Positions 43,766-53,377 of a stretch of 64,000 nt of DNA are shown here, piece after piece. This stretch comes from Marinobacter salinexigens. GTDB lineage: Bacteria > Pseudomonadota > Gammaproteobacteria > Pseudomonadales > Oleiphilaceae. Position 1 is the stretch's first letter, and each line of letters opens with the position of its first letter. The notes under the pieces were generated by a model, which saw only the letters and a program-made list of their open reading frames with translations, made no database searches and was not told where the DNA came from. The position numbers and the translations under genes were made by a program. The stretch is from contig NZ_VTUU01000007.1 of NCBI RefSeq assembly GCF_008370345.1, positions 62,001 through 126,000 on the forward strand, written 5' to 3'.

Positions 43766-44503
43766 TTACTCGGTGTCTGAACCTTCCGCTTCGTTCGCAT
43801 CCGGATTGATGCTCAGAAGTTCAACGTCAAATACCAGTGTTTCGTTGGGTCCGATGCCGCGGTTTCCACCAGGGCCGTAAGCCAGTTCAGAGGGGATATA
43901 GAGCTTGTAGCGAGCGCCTTCGCTCATCAGTTGGAGGCCCTCAGTCCAGCCAGGGATAACCTGGTTCAGGCCAAAGGTCACAGGCTCGCCACGCTCGCGG
44001 GAGCTGTCGAAGACTTCGCCAGACAGCAGTTCGCCGGTGTAGTGCACTTTGACCTTGTCGGTCGCGGCTGGCTTTTCACCATCGCCGGCTTCCAGAACTT
44101 CATACTGCAGACCAGACTCGGTGGTCTCCACACCTTCGCGGGCGCCGTTTTCTGCCAGGAACGCCTCACCAGCATCCTTGTTCTTCTGGGCCAGTTCTTC
44201 CATCTGGCGGGTTTGCTCTTCCTGCAGTTCCTTCTGATAGGTCATCAGTGCCTGCTGGATTTCATCGCGGGTCATGCGCTTGGCGTCTTCGTCACCGGCG
44301 TGGCCGTGCTGGATACCCTGGAGGAACTGATCCATCTGCAGGTCCGGCAGGTCATTGCTCATGCGCTCACCGAGCACCAGGCCCATACCGTAGCTGACTT
44401 TCTGGTCAACAGAGTCCAGCTTGGGGTCTTCCGGAGCTTCCGGTGGGGTGGAGCAGCCGGCAAAGATGCCAGCCATCGCCAGCACAAGCAGCGTCTTCTT
44501 CAT
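43766..44503 (-). CDS. FKBP-type peptidyl-prolyl isomerase, lipoprotein
   Basis: A 245-residue Mip/FkpA-like isomerase. A lipobox (IFAGC, Cys16) makes it a lipoprotein. The N-terminal dimerisation region with a long Glu/Gln-rich helix (residues ~85-125) precedes the FKBP domain (DKVKVHYTGELLSGEVFDSS, VIPGWTEGLQLM, IPSELAYG). Role: folding of outer-membrane or periplasmic proteins. Confidence 0.93.
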   Translation of the reverse strand: MKKTLLVLAMAGIFAGCSTPPEAPEDPKLDSVDQKVSYGMGLVLGERMSNDLPDLQMDQFLQGIQHGHAGDEDAKRMTRDEIQQALMTYQKELQEEQTRQMEELAQKNKDAGEAFLAENGAREGVETTESGLQYEVLEAGDGEKPAATDKVKVHYTGELLSGEVFDSSRERGEPVTFGLNQVIPGWTEGLQLMSEGARYKLYIPSELAYGPGGNRGIGPNETLVFDVELLSINPDANEAEGSDTE

Positions 44504-44627
44504 TACGTCATCCTTTTAGATATCGGCAGGGGAGTTATCCCCGAATTGTGTTTATCTGAACGGAGAAGGTAGCGGGTTCTGGCGCGAGATGCCACTGAAC
44601 ATGTGTTAAGAAAACAGACGGGTTCTC

Positions 44628-45011
44628 TTAACTTCCATTGCTGCCAGCGGTTGGTCCGAGGGAGAAGGGAGCGTGGTAGGGCGATTGCCAGTCAGTGTCG
44701 GGATTCTGGGTCCGCTCCTGAGACAGATTCTGCTCCGGCCGTTCGATGGCCAGGGTGTTCCAGGGGCCGTGATCGGGTGGCTGGTCAGCGTAGTGCCAGT
44801 TACCTTCCGTGTCCTGCCATTTAAAGACGATATCCGGGCCGTCCGTAGGAACGGGTGACGGTACCATGCCTTCAAATGCGGGAATCTCGTCTGTCTGCTC
44901 GTCGGCCACTGGTTCGGTCGTGTGCTCTGGCTCCTTGAGGCCAAAGAAAATCAGCAGCAGCAGCAAGCCGAGTGCCGGGAACGAGAGGCGTACAAGCCAT
45001 TTGGTCATCAT
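44628..45011 (-). CDS. DUF4124-like membrane-anchored protein
   Basis: A 127-residue protein with one N-terminal membrane helix (residues 6-24) and a DUF4124-type stretch VFKWQDTEGNWHYADQPP in the middle. Its function is unknown. Its start overlaps the stop of the upstream TIGR02444 gene (ATGA), so the two are coupled. Confidence 0.75.
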   Translation of the reverse strand: MMTKWLVRLSFPALGLLLLLIFFGLKEPEHTTEPVADEQTDEIPAFEGMVPSPVPTDGPDIVFKWQDTEGNWHYADQPPDHGPWNTLAIERPEQNLSQERTQNPDTDWQSPYHAPFSLGPTAGSNGS

Positions 45012-45520
45012 GGCCGGGAGTCTCCCCTGGGGAAAAGGGCCAGAGCGCTGGCCAGTGTATTCAGTTGCGGCATGTTCCCCTGAGTGTAGCCGTGTTCCGG
45101 GGCGGCTGCCTTGAGATTCTGGTCGATCAATTCGTCGAAGCCTTGCATGATCTCATGTTCCGGGCTTCGATTCACTATTGTTTGCCAGGCCAATGCCAGT
45201 TCGAGTTGCTCAGCCGCCAGTTCAAGGGAGGCAATGTCGGCTCTCAAGGCACAGCAGCCGCTGTGGGTCTTGGGCAGAGCTTTTCGCGCCCCTCTTAATG
45301 CACCGGTTACACGGTCCCGCCACTCTGGTACCGTAGCGCCTTCAATGCCGGAGTATGCTCTGCCGTTCAGGGCCATCCATCCGGCACAGAGTATACGGGT
45401 GACGCTCCAGCCCTGTTCCTGAAGGCTCAGGCAGGCTGTCTGAACGTCATCTGAGCGCCAGAATGTCCTGGCAAATTGCCAGAGCGGGTTGTCCACCTCC
45501 AGCGGGTCCGGCAGGTCCAT
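45008..45520 (-). CDS. TIGR02444 family protein
   Basis: A 170-residue helical protein of unknown function (DUF2390). NPLWQFARTFWRSDDVQTACL and the following ILCAGWMALNGR are family-typical. No signal peptide or metal motif. It is divergent from the ABC-F gene by 40 bp. Confidence 0.88.
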   Translation of the reverse strand: MDLPDPLEVDNPLWQFARTFWRSDDVQTACLSLQEQGWSVTRILCAGWMALNGRAYSGIEGATVPEWRDRVTGALRGARKALPKTHSGCCALRADIASLELAAEQLELALAWQTIVNRSPEHEIMQGFDELIDQNLKAAAPEHGYTQGNMPQLNTLASALALFPRGDSRP

Positions 45521-45560
45521 GGGGGCTTTCCTGAAACCTTTGTGTTGATATAAGTAATTT

Positions 45561-47504
45561 ATGCTATCGATAACGGATCTCAGTTTACAACGGGGTGGTG
45601 TCTGGTTGCTAGAATCCGTCAGCTTGACGGTTCAGCCCGGGCAGCGAGTGGCCATTGTGGGTGCCAATGGCGCCGGCAAGTCCAGCTTGTTTCAACTTCT
45701 GTTGGGCCAGCTTTCACCGGAAAGCGGCAGTGTGTCTCTGCCCGGCGGATGTCGCCTTGCCCATATGGCGCAGGAGGTTGAGTCTTCGGGGCGCAGTGCC
45801 CGCGACTTCGTTCTGGACGGGGATCTGGATCTTCGTCGGCTTGAGGGCGAATTGGCAGAAGCGGAGGCCAGGGGCGATGACCATGCCGTTGCCCGGATTC
45901 ACGGTGAGCTGGATGTCCACGAAGCCTGGTCGGCACCGCGCCGTGCAGAAAGTCTGCTGAGAGGACTGGGTTTTGCAGATTCCGATGCTGATCGCCCGGT
46001 GTCAGCGTTCTCCGGGGGCTGGCGAATACGCTTGAACCTGGCGCAGGCGCTGATGCGTCCATCGGATCTTCTGCTGCTGGACGAACCAACCAACCACCTG
46101 GATCTGGATGCCTGCCTCTGGCTGGAAAACTGGCTCAGACGGTACCCCGGAACCTTGCTGTTTATATCCCATGACCGGGATTTCATGGACCGGGTCGCCA
46201 CCCATATTGTCCATTTCGATCAGCGCAAACTGGTTCTCTACACCGGCAACTATTCCGCATTTGAGGGTCAGCGAAGCGAGCGGCTGGCTCAACAGCAGGC
46301 GGGCTTCGAACGGCAGCAGGCCCGGATTGCTGAAATACAGCGCTTCATTGATCGCTTCAAGGCAAAGGCGACAAAGGCCAAGCAGGCCCAGAGCCGGGTG
46401 AAAGCATTGGAGCGCATGGAGCGAATAGCTCCCGCACATATCGACTCGCCGTTCAGTTTTGAGTTTCCAGTTTCGGAAAAGGTATCCAATCCCCTGCTAT
46501 CCATTCGTCATGGGAAGGCCGGCCACGGCGACGTGACTGTTCTTTCGGGAATTAATGTCACGCTTTTGCCCGGCAGCAGGATTGGTCTGCTTGGCCCCAA
46601 CGGCGCCGGTAAATCCACTCTGATGGATGCTCTGCGGGGGGAGGGGACGTTGCTTTCTGGTGAGCGTACCTGTGGCGAGCATCTGGCCATTGGTTACTTC
46701 GCGCAGCATCAGCTGGAGTCTTTGGATCTTAACGCCAGTCCGTTCCTGCACTTGCAGCGACTGAGCCCGAGGGCGTCCGAACAAAGTATCCGGAATTTCC
46801 TTGGGGGCTTTAATTTTCACGGAGATGAAGCCCTGAGCCCGATCCGATCCTTCTCCGGGGGCGAGAAGGCGCGGGTGGCGTTGGCCGTTATTGCCTGGCA
46901 GAAGCCGAACCTCTTGCTGTTGGACGAGCCCACCAACCACCTGGATCTGGAAATGCGCCAGGCGCTGACCATGGCGCTGCAGAATTTCGAGGGTGCCATC
47001 GTGGTTGTATCCCACGATCGCCACTTGTTGCGCAACACAGTAGACGATTTCTGGCTGGTGAATGATGGTCGTGTAGAAGAATACCGGGGAGACCTGGAAG
47101 ACTACGAGCGCTGGTTGGCCGATCGCCGGAAGGATGAAGCTGAAGCGCCGCGTCGTCAGGTTGAAGACGGTGAGGGCGACGCTGATATCTCCGCGCCGAT
47201 CAGGGAAACCGCTGAAGACCGAAAGGCCCGCAAACGTGCGGAGGCCGAGCTGCGCCAGAAGCTGAGTCCGTTCCGTAAGAAACAGTCGGCCCTCGAAGCC
47301 GAGATGGAAAAGCTGCAGGCCGAGCTGAAAAATCTGGAAACCGAGTTGGCAGACCCCGGGCTTTATGACGCCGGTGGCAAGGCGCGTCTGACGGAGCTGC
47401 TGGGCAAACAGGCGGAAGCGAAAGGGCGTCTGGATGACGTTGAGGCTGACTGGCTTGAGGTCAGTGAAACGGTAGAGGCCATGGAGCAAGAGTTAGCGGG
47501 CTAA
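45561..47504 (+). CDS. ABC-F family ATPase YheS-like
   Basis: A 647-residue soluble protein with two ABC domains: Walker A GANGAGKSS (~34) and GPNGAGKST (~350), signatures FSGGWRIRLNL and FSGGEKARVAL, Walker B LLLLDEPTNHLDL in both. The inter-domain P-site linker and C-terminal coiled coil (~555-645, Glu/Lys-rich) fit ribosome-binding ABC-F proteins of the YheS branch. It is not a transporter. Confidence 0.93.
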   Translation: MLSITDLSLQRGGVWLLESVSLTVQPGQRVAIVGANGAGKSSLFQLLLGQLSPESGSVSLPGGCRLAHMAQEVESSGRSARDFVLDGDLDLRRLEGELAEAEARGDDHAVARIHGELDVHEAWSAPRRAESLLRGLGFADSDADRPVSAFSGGWRIRLNLAQALMRPSDLLLLDEPTNHLDLDACLWLENWLRRYPGTLLFISHDRDFMDRVATHIVHFDQRKLVLYTGNYSAFEGQRSERLAQQQAGFERQQARIAEIQRFIDRFKAKATKAKQAQSRVKALERMERIAPAHIDSPFSFEFPVSEKVSNPLLSIRHGKAGHGDVTVLSGINVTLLPGSRIGLLGPNGAGKSTLMDALRGEGTLLSGERTCGEHLAIGYFAQHQLESLDLNASPFLHLQRLSPRASEQSIRNFLGGFNFHGDEALSPIRSFSGGEKARVALAVIAWQKPNLLLLDEPTNHLDLEMRQALTMALQNFEGAIVVVSHDRHLLRNTVDDFWLVNDGRVEEYRGDLEDYERWLADRRKDEAEAPRRQVEDGEGDADISAPIRETAEDRKARKRAEAELRQKLSPFRKKQSALEAEMEKLQAELKNLETELADPGLYDAGGKARLTELLGKQAEAKGRLDDVEADWLEVSETVEAMEQELAG

Positions 47505-47532
47505 CACAAGCTGACAAGAGGCTCGGGGCCGT

Positions 47533-49059
47533 TCAGGCCCCTTCAATCACCAGCTCAAAATCTTGCCGGGCCAGGTAGTCCCGTTCGTTTTTCAGGTCTG
47601 CCATGGTCAGCGGGCGCTCATCCATCCAGCCCTCGGGAAACTCCACCACCAGCTTGTTTTTTCCGGCTTTCAGGGTGAACGCTGGCGGTTCCTCCATATT
47701 CCGGGGGTGCTGCAACAGAACGCCAAGGCGCGTGAGTACGCAGAGATAGCGCAGCCGTGCCAGATCGTCCTCGGGGACATTGTCGAAAATCGCAGAGGCA
47801 AACTTGCGGCGATGGCCGCGTACGAGGGTCGCCAGTTCCTGCTGGAATTGCTGACTGAATCCGGGAAGGTCCGAGTACTGAAGCAGATAAGCGCCATGCT
47901 TGTGATACTGACTGTGGGATATAGTCAGACCGATTTCGTGCAGGCGACACGCCCAGCGGAGCACTTCCTCGTCGTTGGTGGAGCGTATTCCCCAGTTATC
48001 TGCCACCTGATCCCAGGCTGCGAGGGCTGTGGCCTCTACGGCAGCACCATGATCCTGATCAACATGGTAGCGCTCCTGCAGTGCTGAAATGCTCCTTTCC
48101 CGAACATCTTCGTGACGAATGCGGCCGACAATGTCATACAGCAGGCCTTCCCGGAGGGCTCCGTCAGCAAACTCCATGTCGTTGATTTCCAGAGACTGGA
48201 AAGCTGCCATCAGGATCGCAAATCCGGCAGGGAAAATGCTCTGTCGGTCCGGGCGCACTCCGAGGTCTCCGAGCTTTTCGGTTTTGCCCATATCCACCAG
48301 GCGCTTTCTCAACTCCTGCATGCCGGCCAGTGTGACCGTGCCATCGGTAATCTTCAGATTGGCCAAAACGTTGGCAATGGCCTTGATCGATCCCGATGAG
48401 CCGACAGCGCTTTGCCAGCCAACTGACCGGTAGCGCTTGCGAATGTTCAGCAGTTCCTGCTCGGCATGGGTGATAGCCTTGTCCATCTGGCGGCGGGTGA
48501 TTTTTCCGTCAGGAAAATAGAGATTGCGGAAAGACACGCAGCCCATGTGAAGGCTTTCGAGGTGTTCCGGCTCGAAGCGTTGGCCGATGATGAACTCGGT
48601 GCTTCCACCACCGATGTCGATAACCAGGCGGCGTCCTTCGTCGTCCGAAAGCGTGTGAGACACGCCGAGGTAAATCAGGCGAGCTTCTTCCCGGCCGGCA
48701 ATAACCTCAACAGGAAAGCCGAGAACCTCTTCTGCCCTGGCAATGAACACACCGGCATTGCGGGCAACCCGCAGCGCGTTGGTTCCAACCACCTGGACGG
48801 CTTCGACAGGCATCCCGTGAAGGCGCTGAGCAAACCGGCTCAGGCACTCAAGACCGCGTTCCTGAGCCTCATCGGTTAAGCGATTGTATTGATCCAGCCC
48901 GGCGCCGAGCTGAACCTTCTCACCCATTTTTTCCAGAGTGCGTATTTCGCCGTGCACCAAACGGGCAACGACCATGTGGAAACTGTTGGAGCCCATATCA
49001 ATCGCTGCGATCATTTCCGGAGCAGATGCAGCGTTCCCTGGGGTGGATGCGGCCGTCAC
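47533..49059 (-). CDS. ppx: exopolyphosphatase (Ppx/GppA family)
   Basis: A 508-residue phosphatase that shortens polyphosphate. The ASKHA motifs are AIDMGSNSFHMVVARL and VIDIGGGSTEFIIG, with the C-terminal HD-like region CRLHEIGLTISHSQYHKHG. The start is GTG 49059. It is divergent from trxA. Confidence 0.94.
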   Translation of the reverse strand: MTAASTPGNAASAPEMIAAIDMGSNSFHMVVARLVHGEIRTLEKMGEKVQLGAGLDQYNRLTDEAQERGLECLSRFAQRLHGMPVEAVQVVGTNALRVARNAGVFIARAEEVLGFPVEVIAGREEARLIYLGVSHTLSDDEGRRLVIDIGGGSTEFIIGQRFEPEHLESLHMGCVSFRNLYFPDGKITRRQMDKAITHAEQELLNIRKRYRSVGWQSAVGSSGSIKAIANVLANLKITDGTVTLAGMQELRKRLVDMGKTEKLGDLGVRPDRQSIFPAGFAILMAAFQSLEINDMEFADGALREGLLYDIVGRIRHEDVRERSISALQERYHVDQDHGAAVEATALAAWDQVADNWGIRSTNDEEVLRWACRLHEIGLTISHSQYHKHGAYLLQYSDLPGFSQQFQQELATLVRGHRRKFASAIFDNVPEDDLARLRYLCVLTRLGVLLQHPRNMEEPPAFTLKAGKNKLVVEFPEGWMDERPLTMADLKNERDYLARQDFELVIEGA

Positions 49060-49349
49060 GTTGGTCGAAATCCTTATACGGTGAACTTGCGGTTTACTAT
49101 AAGCGAAATGCTTCTGGGCTGTCAGTACGTGGTGGCCCCGGATTGATCGGCATCAGCCCTTTCCATACAGGACAAGTAGATCTACTGCTTCACATCCGAC
49201 GGATCAATCGCGTAAAGTATGGCTATTGTTACGAGGGTGATAGGTTGTTTACTAACCAGTGGCAGGCTTTCACCTATGGTCAACAGCGTTCCGGCAGTAG
49301 TTAGGCGGCCGTCCTGGCAAACGCGGGACGCATGAATCAGGAAAAGGTA

Positions 49350-49676
49350 ATGAGCGGAAATATCGTTAACGTAACCGACGCTTCTTTCGAGCAGGACGTA
49401 CTTCAGTCCGACGTTCCCGTACTGGTGGACTACTGGGCAGAGTGGTGCGGCCCCTGCAAGATGATCGCACCGGTACTGGAAGAAATTGCCGATGAATACG
49501 ATGGCAAGCTGAAAATCTGCAAGCTGAACATCGACGAAAACGAACAGACTCCGCCCAAGTTCAACATCCGTGGTATCCCGACTCTGATGCTGTTCAAGAA
49601 CGGCAACGTGGATGCAACCAAAGTTGGCGCACTGTCCAAGTCCCAGCTGGCCGCTTTCCTGGATAGCAATCTCTGA
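49350..49676 (+). CDS. trxA: thioredoxin
   Basis: A 108-residue thioredoxin 1. ATG 49350 gives the usual [13 protein letters not shown] start; a start six codons earlier is less standard. The redox motif WCGPC and cis-Pro in RGIPTLMLF are intact. It is not next to rho here, unlike in many relatives. Confidence 0.97.
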   Translation: MSGNIVNVTDASFEQDVLQSDVPVLVDYWAEWCGPCKMIAPVLEEIADEYDGKLKICKLNIDENEQTPPKFNIRGIPTLMLFKNGNVDATKVGALSKSQLAAFLDSNL

Positions 49677-49693
49677 TTGCTGGATGATTGCGG

Positions 49694-49732
49694 AAAAGCC
49701 GCCCCTGAGCAGAGGTTCACGGGCGGCTTTTT
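49694..49732 (+). terminator. intrinsic terminator after trxA
   Basis: AAAAGCCGCCC and GGGCGGCTTTTT pair fully around a 16-base loop, ending six bases before the mobA ATG. Confidence 0.92.
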
Positions 49733-49738
49733 AATGCC

Positions 49739-50338
49739 ATGACCACAGAAAAGAGCGGCGAGATTGTCGGCCTGTTGTTGGCTGGCGGCAAAGGTACGCG
49801 AATGGGCGGCCAGGACAAAGGCCTCCTGACCTGGAAAGGCGAACCCATGGCGGAACGGGTTTACCGGGCCTTGAGTACCGTTGTGTCTCCTGTATTGATC
49901 AGTGCCAACCGATCCCTGGTGTTCTACGAAAAGATCGCTCCCGGCCACGTTTATCCTGACACACCTGATAATACCCATAACGGCCCGCTTGCCGGCCTTC
50001 TTCGAGGGTTGATTGAAGCCGAAGGACTGGGTGCCCAGGCGGTTCTGGTCAGCCCATGTGACACACCGGACATCACCCCTGCAACGCTAAGCGCATTGGT
50101 AGAAGCCTGGAAAATTCAGCCATTGCGACCGGTTGTCGCAGAATGCGAAGGCCGAATCCACCCGTTGCACGGTGTCTACCCCGTCAGCGTTCTGATTCAA
50201 CTCAGTGAATGGCTGGCGTCTGGTAATCGAAGAGTGATGAAGTTCGCGGAATCGGTAAATGCGGTAGTCGTGGATTGTCCAGAAGCCGAAGCTGCCTTCC
50301 AGAACAGAAACAGGCCAGAAGACCTTGCAGGAAAATAA
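49739..50338 (+). CDS. mobA: molybdenum cofactor guanylyltransferase
   Basis: Adds GMP to molybdopterin to make the MGD cofactor. 199 residues with the nucleotidyltransferase loop LLAGGKGTRMGGQDKGLL and VSPCDTPDITP. Its start directly follows the trxA terminator, so it needs its own promoter or readthrough. Confidence 0.94.
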   Translation: MTTEKSGEIVGLLLAGGKGTRMGGQDKGLLTWKGEPMAERVYRALSTVVSPVLISANRSLVFYEKIAPGHVYPDTPDNTHNGPLAGLLRGLIEAEGLGAQAVLVSPCDTPDITPATLSALVEAWKIQPLRPVVAECEGRIHPLHGVYPVSVLIQLSEWLASGNRRVMKFAESVNAVVVDCPEAEAAFQNRNRPEDLAGK

Positions 50339-50345
50339 AATTGCA

Positions 50346-50455
50346 GGCCGTTAGTGCGTTTCACCCCCGAAAATGTGCGGAGCCATGGATGGCGGAGCCC
50401 AAGCGCACATGGATGTGCCCGTAGCGGTTTTCGGGGGTGAAACGCACTAACGGCC
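50346..50455 (+). repeat. long hairpin element B with conserved ANGGA-loop core
   Basis: Arms 50346-50373 and 50428-50455 are perfect 28 bp complements. The 54-base core 50374-50427 matches that of 31510-31567 except for small gaps and C/T change, with GCC-ATGGAT-GGC and CAC-ATGGAT-GTG hairpins. It begins seven bases after mobA and ends 30 bases before moaE, again between convergent genes. Confidence 0.88.
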
Positions 50456-50485
50456 GGCCAGGCTATAAGTGACAGGCCAGGAGGA

Positions 50486-50932
50486 TCAATCCCAGGTTTT
50501 GGTCTTGTCCAGGTCGGAGTTCTTCTGCTCAACCCAATGCTCCCCGTCCTTGGTCAACTCCTTCTTCCAGAACGGCGCGGATGTTTTGAGCGCATCCATA
50601 ATAAATTCACAAGCGGCAAACGCATCGCCCCGATGCGCACTGCAGACTCCCACAAATACGATCTGATCGCTCAGTGTTAACCGCCCAACCCGGTGAATCA
50701 CCCGGGCCTCCCGGACATTCCAGCGTTGGGATGCCTGCTCAATCAGCCCGGCAATGACCTGCTCAGTCATACCCGGATAATGCTCCAGACAGAGCCCCGT
50801 AACTCCTTCCATGTCGCCGGAATCACGAACCAGGCCGGTGAACGTGGCAATTGCACCGGTACCTGCACCGCTGCTTCGCAGTGCTGAGTGTTCTGCGGCG
50901 ACATCAAAGTCCTCAATCTGGATTGAAATCAC
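50486..50932 (-). CDS. moaE: molybdopterin synthase catalytic subunit
   Basis: 148 residues; transfers sulfur from MoaD to precursor Z. HRVGRLTLSDQIVFVGVCSAHRGDAF and the catalytic Lys region FWKKELT are present. It follows moaD with one base between. Confidence 0.96.
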   Translation of the reverse strand: MISIQIEDFDVAAEHSALRSSGAGTGAIATFTGLVRDSGDMEGVTGLCLEHYPGMTEQVIAGLIEQASQRWNVREARVIHRVGRLTLSDQIVFVGVCSAHRGDAFAACEFIMDALKTSAPFWKKELTKDGEHWVEQKNSDLDKTKTWD

Positions 50933-50933
50933 A

Positions 50934-51194
50934 TCAGCCTCCGGTCACCGGCGGGAAAAATGCTACCTCGTCGCCGGCTTTTATCCCCGTTGATGGTTTG
51001 GCGATCGCCTGATTGACTGCCACCATTACCGGTTGCTCGCCATTCAATTGGGACCAGGCTCCACCCCGCCCGGCAAGTTCTTCAAGTAAATCACCCGCCG
51101 TCAGTTCCGGCCGCGCTGGCATCTCCAGTGTTTCTGTCTCCAGCTCTTCTCTCAGTCTGGCAAAGAAACGGACGGTGATAGTATCTGAGTGCAT
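50934..51194 (-). CDS. moaD: molybdopterin synthase sulfur carrier subunit
   Basis: 86-residue ubiquitin-fold protein ending in the required Gly-Gly (FFPPVTGG). It lies two bases after moeA and directly before moaE. Confidence 0.95.
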   Translation of the reverse strand: MHSDTITVRFFARLREELETETLEMPARPELTAGDLLEELAGRGGAWSQLNGEQPVMVAVNQAIAKPSTGIKAGDEVAFFPPVTGG

Positions 51195-51196
51195 GA

Positions 51197-52411
51197 TCAG
51201 GCCAATAATTCAGAGAATGAGTAATAGGTTAACAGATCGCCCGGCTGCACCGTGGTGTTTTCAGGCACGATAGCCAGGCCATCAGCCCAGCAGGCTGAGC
51301 TAAGCACGCCGGAACTTTGATTCGGATACGCCGCCACGCGGGTTTCGCCATCAATCAGTTCCTTTCGTGCGCGGACGAATTCTCGTCTGACCGACGGCGA
51401 TGCCACCGGGAATGCAGCGGGCAGTGTTTCTGACAGCGGCGCCGTTACTGGTCTGCCCTGGCATTTTCGAATAAACGGCATACCGATCATCAGAAACGTC
51501 ACCAGTACAGCCGCCGGATTTCCTGGCAGGCCAAGTACCGGAGTGCCGGCAATATGGCCGAACGCCAGCGGCTTGCCCGGTTTGATGGCAAGTCGCCACA
51601 GCGACAGTTCACCACCGTCTTCCAGGACTGCCCTTACATGATCTTCCTCTCCCACCGACACACCTCCACTGGTAATAACCAGATCGGCAGCCGTGGCGGC
51701 TCGTTGCAGGGTAGCCCGGGTGGCTTCCCGAGTGTCCTCCAATGTCTCGCACAGGACGATGTCGCATCCAGCACGGGCCAGCAGACCGAGCAGGGTGTAG
51801 CGGTTGGTGTTATAGATCTGTCCGGGCGCCAGCGGCTTGCCCGGATCGACCAGCTCGTCGCCGGTGGTCAGGATGGCGACTTTGAGCCTGTCCAGCACAG
51901 GCACCCTGGCGAACCCCATAGAAGCCAGCAAACCCATTTCCTGGGGACGGATGCGGGTACCCCGGGCCAGAGCCAGATCGCCCTTGGCAAGATCCTGCCC
52001 CCGGCGCCGTATATTTTGGCCCGCTGATACCTCCGCCTGGACCTCAATGCCGGAATCGGAGCTCGCGACACGCTCTTGCATCACCACCGAGTCGGCTCCG
52101 GGAGGCACTTCCGATCCCGTAAAAATCCGGGCTGCGGTGCCTGGCAAGAGAGGTTCCGGGGCGGTACCCGCGGGAATCCGGGCGGATATCGGCAGAATGG
52201 TTCCCGGCTTCACGTCTTCCTGGCGTACGGCATAGCCATCGACAGCGCTATTATCCGCTGGCGGTACATCGGCCGGAACATACTGGTCCGCGGCGAGAAT
52301 TCGGTCCAGTGCATCGGTCAATGCTACGTCTCCTGAAGCGGGAACAACGGTTGCCCGCTCCAGGATGTGTGTGAGAGCGTCTTCGACAGGGGTAAGGTGT
52401 TGGCCTTTCAT
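51197..52411 (-). CDS. moeA: molybdopterin molybdenumtransferase
   Basis: 404 residues; inserts Mo into adenylylated molybdopterin. Signatures: DNSAVDGYAV, ILTTGDELVDPGKPL, SGGVSVGEEDH and GLPGNPAAVLVTF. In the moaB-moeA-moaD-moaE operon. Confidence 0.95.
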   Translation of the reverse strand: MKGQHLTPVEDALTHILERATVVPASGDVALTDALDRILAADQYVPADVPPADNSAVDGYAVRQEDVKPGTILPISARIPAGTAPEPLLPGTAARIFTGSEVPPGADSVVMQERVASSDSGIEVQAEVSAGQNIRRRGQDLAKGDLALARGTRIRPQEMGLLASMGFARVPVLDRLKVAILTTGDELVDPGKPLAPGQIYNTNRYTLLGLLARAGCDIVLCETLEDTREATRATLQRAATAADLVITSGGVSVGEEDHVRAVLEDGGELSLWRLAIKPGKPLAFGHIAGTPVLGLPGNPAAVLVTFLMIGMPFIRKCQGRPVTAPLSETLPAAFPVASPSVRREFVRARKELIDGETRVAAYPNQSSGVLSSACWADGLAIVPENTTVQPGDLLTYYSFSELLA

Positions 52412-52433
52412 TCAGGCAATGCTCCTAACTGGC

Positions 52434-53006
52434 TTAACGCGTCGCGCGGTTGCCAATGATCTCATGAACCCGGTGTGCCGGGCCTTCAGGCTTGCGCAGC
52501 ACCAGAGCAGAGAAATTGCAGGGGCCGTGGCGACTGTCCAGTTGGGTGGCCAGAATGCCTTCCCAGCCCGTACGGCAGGCTCCGGTAGATCCTGGCAGGC
52601 AAAAGATGACGGTGTGATTTGCCAGGCCGCCGAAGGCTCTGGACTGAATGGTTGAGGTACCGATCTCAGACGCTGAAATCCGGCGGAATTCCTCGCCGAA
52701 GCCTTCGATGGTTTTGTCCAGCAGTGGGCCAACCGCTTCAGGAGTGCTGTCGCGTTCATGGAAACCGGTCCCGCCGGTAATCAGTACAACATGAATGTCG
52801 GGGTCTGCAACCCAGCCGGAAATGACCGCCCTGATCAAGTAAATGTCATCCGGAAGAATGCGCCGGGCCAGCAGGTTGTGGCCCGACTCAGTAACGCTGT
52901 CTTCCAGGTACTGGCCAGAACTGTCCTCATCCGGGCCCCGGGTGTCCGAGACCGTCAGGATGGCGATATTGAGGGGTTTGAGTTCGCCTGAGGGTTTGCT
53001 GCTCAT
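52434..53006 (-). CDS. moaB: molybdenum cofactor biosynthesis protein MoaB
   Basis: 190 residues; molybdopterin adenylyltransferase-like (MogA/MoaB fold). [17 protein letters not shown] and [17 protein letters not shown] are diagnostic. First gene of the minus-strand Moco operon. Confidence 0.94.
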   Translation of the reverse strand: MSSKPSGELKPLNIAILTVSDTRGPDEDSSGQYLEDSVTESGHNLLARRILPDDIYLIRAVISGWVADPDIHVVLITGGTGFHERDSTPEAVGPLLDKTIEGFGEEFRRISASEIGTSTIQSRAFGGLANHTVIFCLPGSTGACRTGWEGILATQLDSRHGPCNFSALVLRKPEGPAHRVHEIIGNRATR

Positions 53007-53377
53007 TGAAGTGGCTCCGCAGAAAGTTGTGGATTATCACCAGTATCCGAAACCGCTGGGGTGATTGGAAGAGGAGTAACTCTTCGGGGGGAGGTCGGAG
53101 GCGGTTTGCCTCCTACTTCTGGAGTGAATGTGATCAAATTGTCGCAAATTTGCTCAGCGGGCTTGACATCCGCTGCTAAGGTGGCCGATGATCCTTCTTG
53201 CCCGGCGAACGGTTGTTCCCACTCTACTGGCTTCAGTACCTTTAATTCCGGACTCCATCTACACCGGTTGCTCCACCTGGCCAGCAACATGTCCAATGAC
53301 TATTTGACCAATCCGTTCAGGGGCACCCCTGTCATTCCAATATTCGTTTACTTCCATTCCTGAAAATCCAACAAACT
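53007..53377. promoter_or_regulatory. rho leader and moaB upstream region
   Basis: 371 bases between divergent moaB and rho. A perfect GGAGGC-GGTTT-GCCTCC hairpin lies near 53096-53112. A TTGACA at 53163-53168 could be a -35 for rho but lacks a good -10. The long leader suits the Rho-dependent autoregulation known for rho genes. I could not support a Moco riboswitch for moaB. Confidence 0.4.

Noticed and set aside
53003..53363. Small frames on both strands between moaB and rho
   Set aside because: No family likeness, poor starts; better explained as regulatory leader.
53007..53377. Moco riboswitch before moaB
   Set aside because: Only a simple GGAGGC hairpin was seen, without the conserved multi-stem core.
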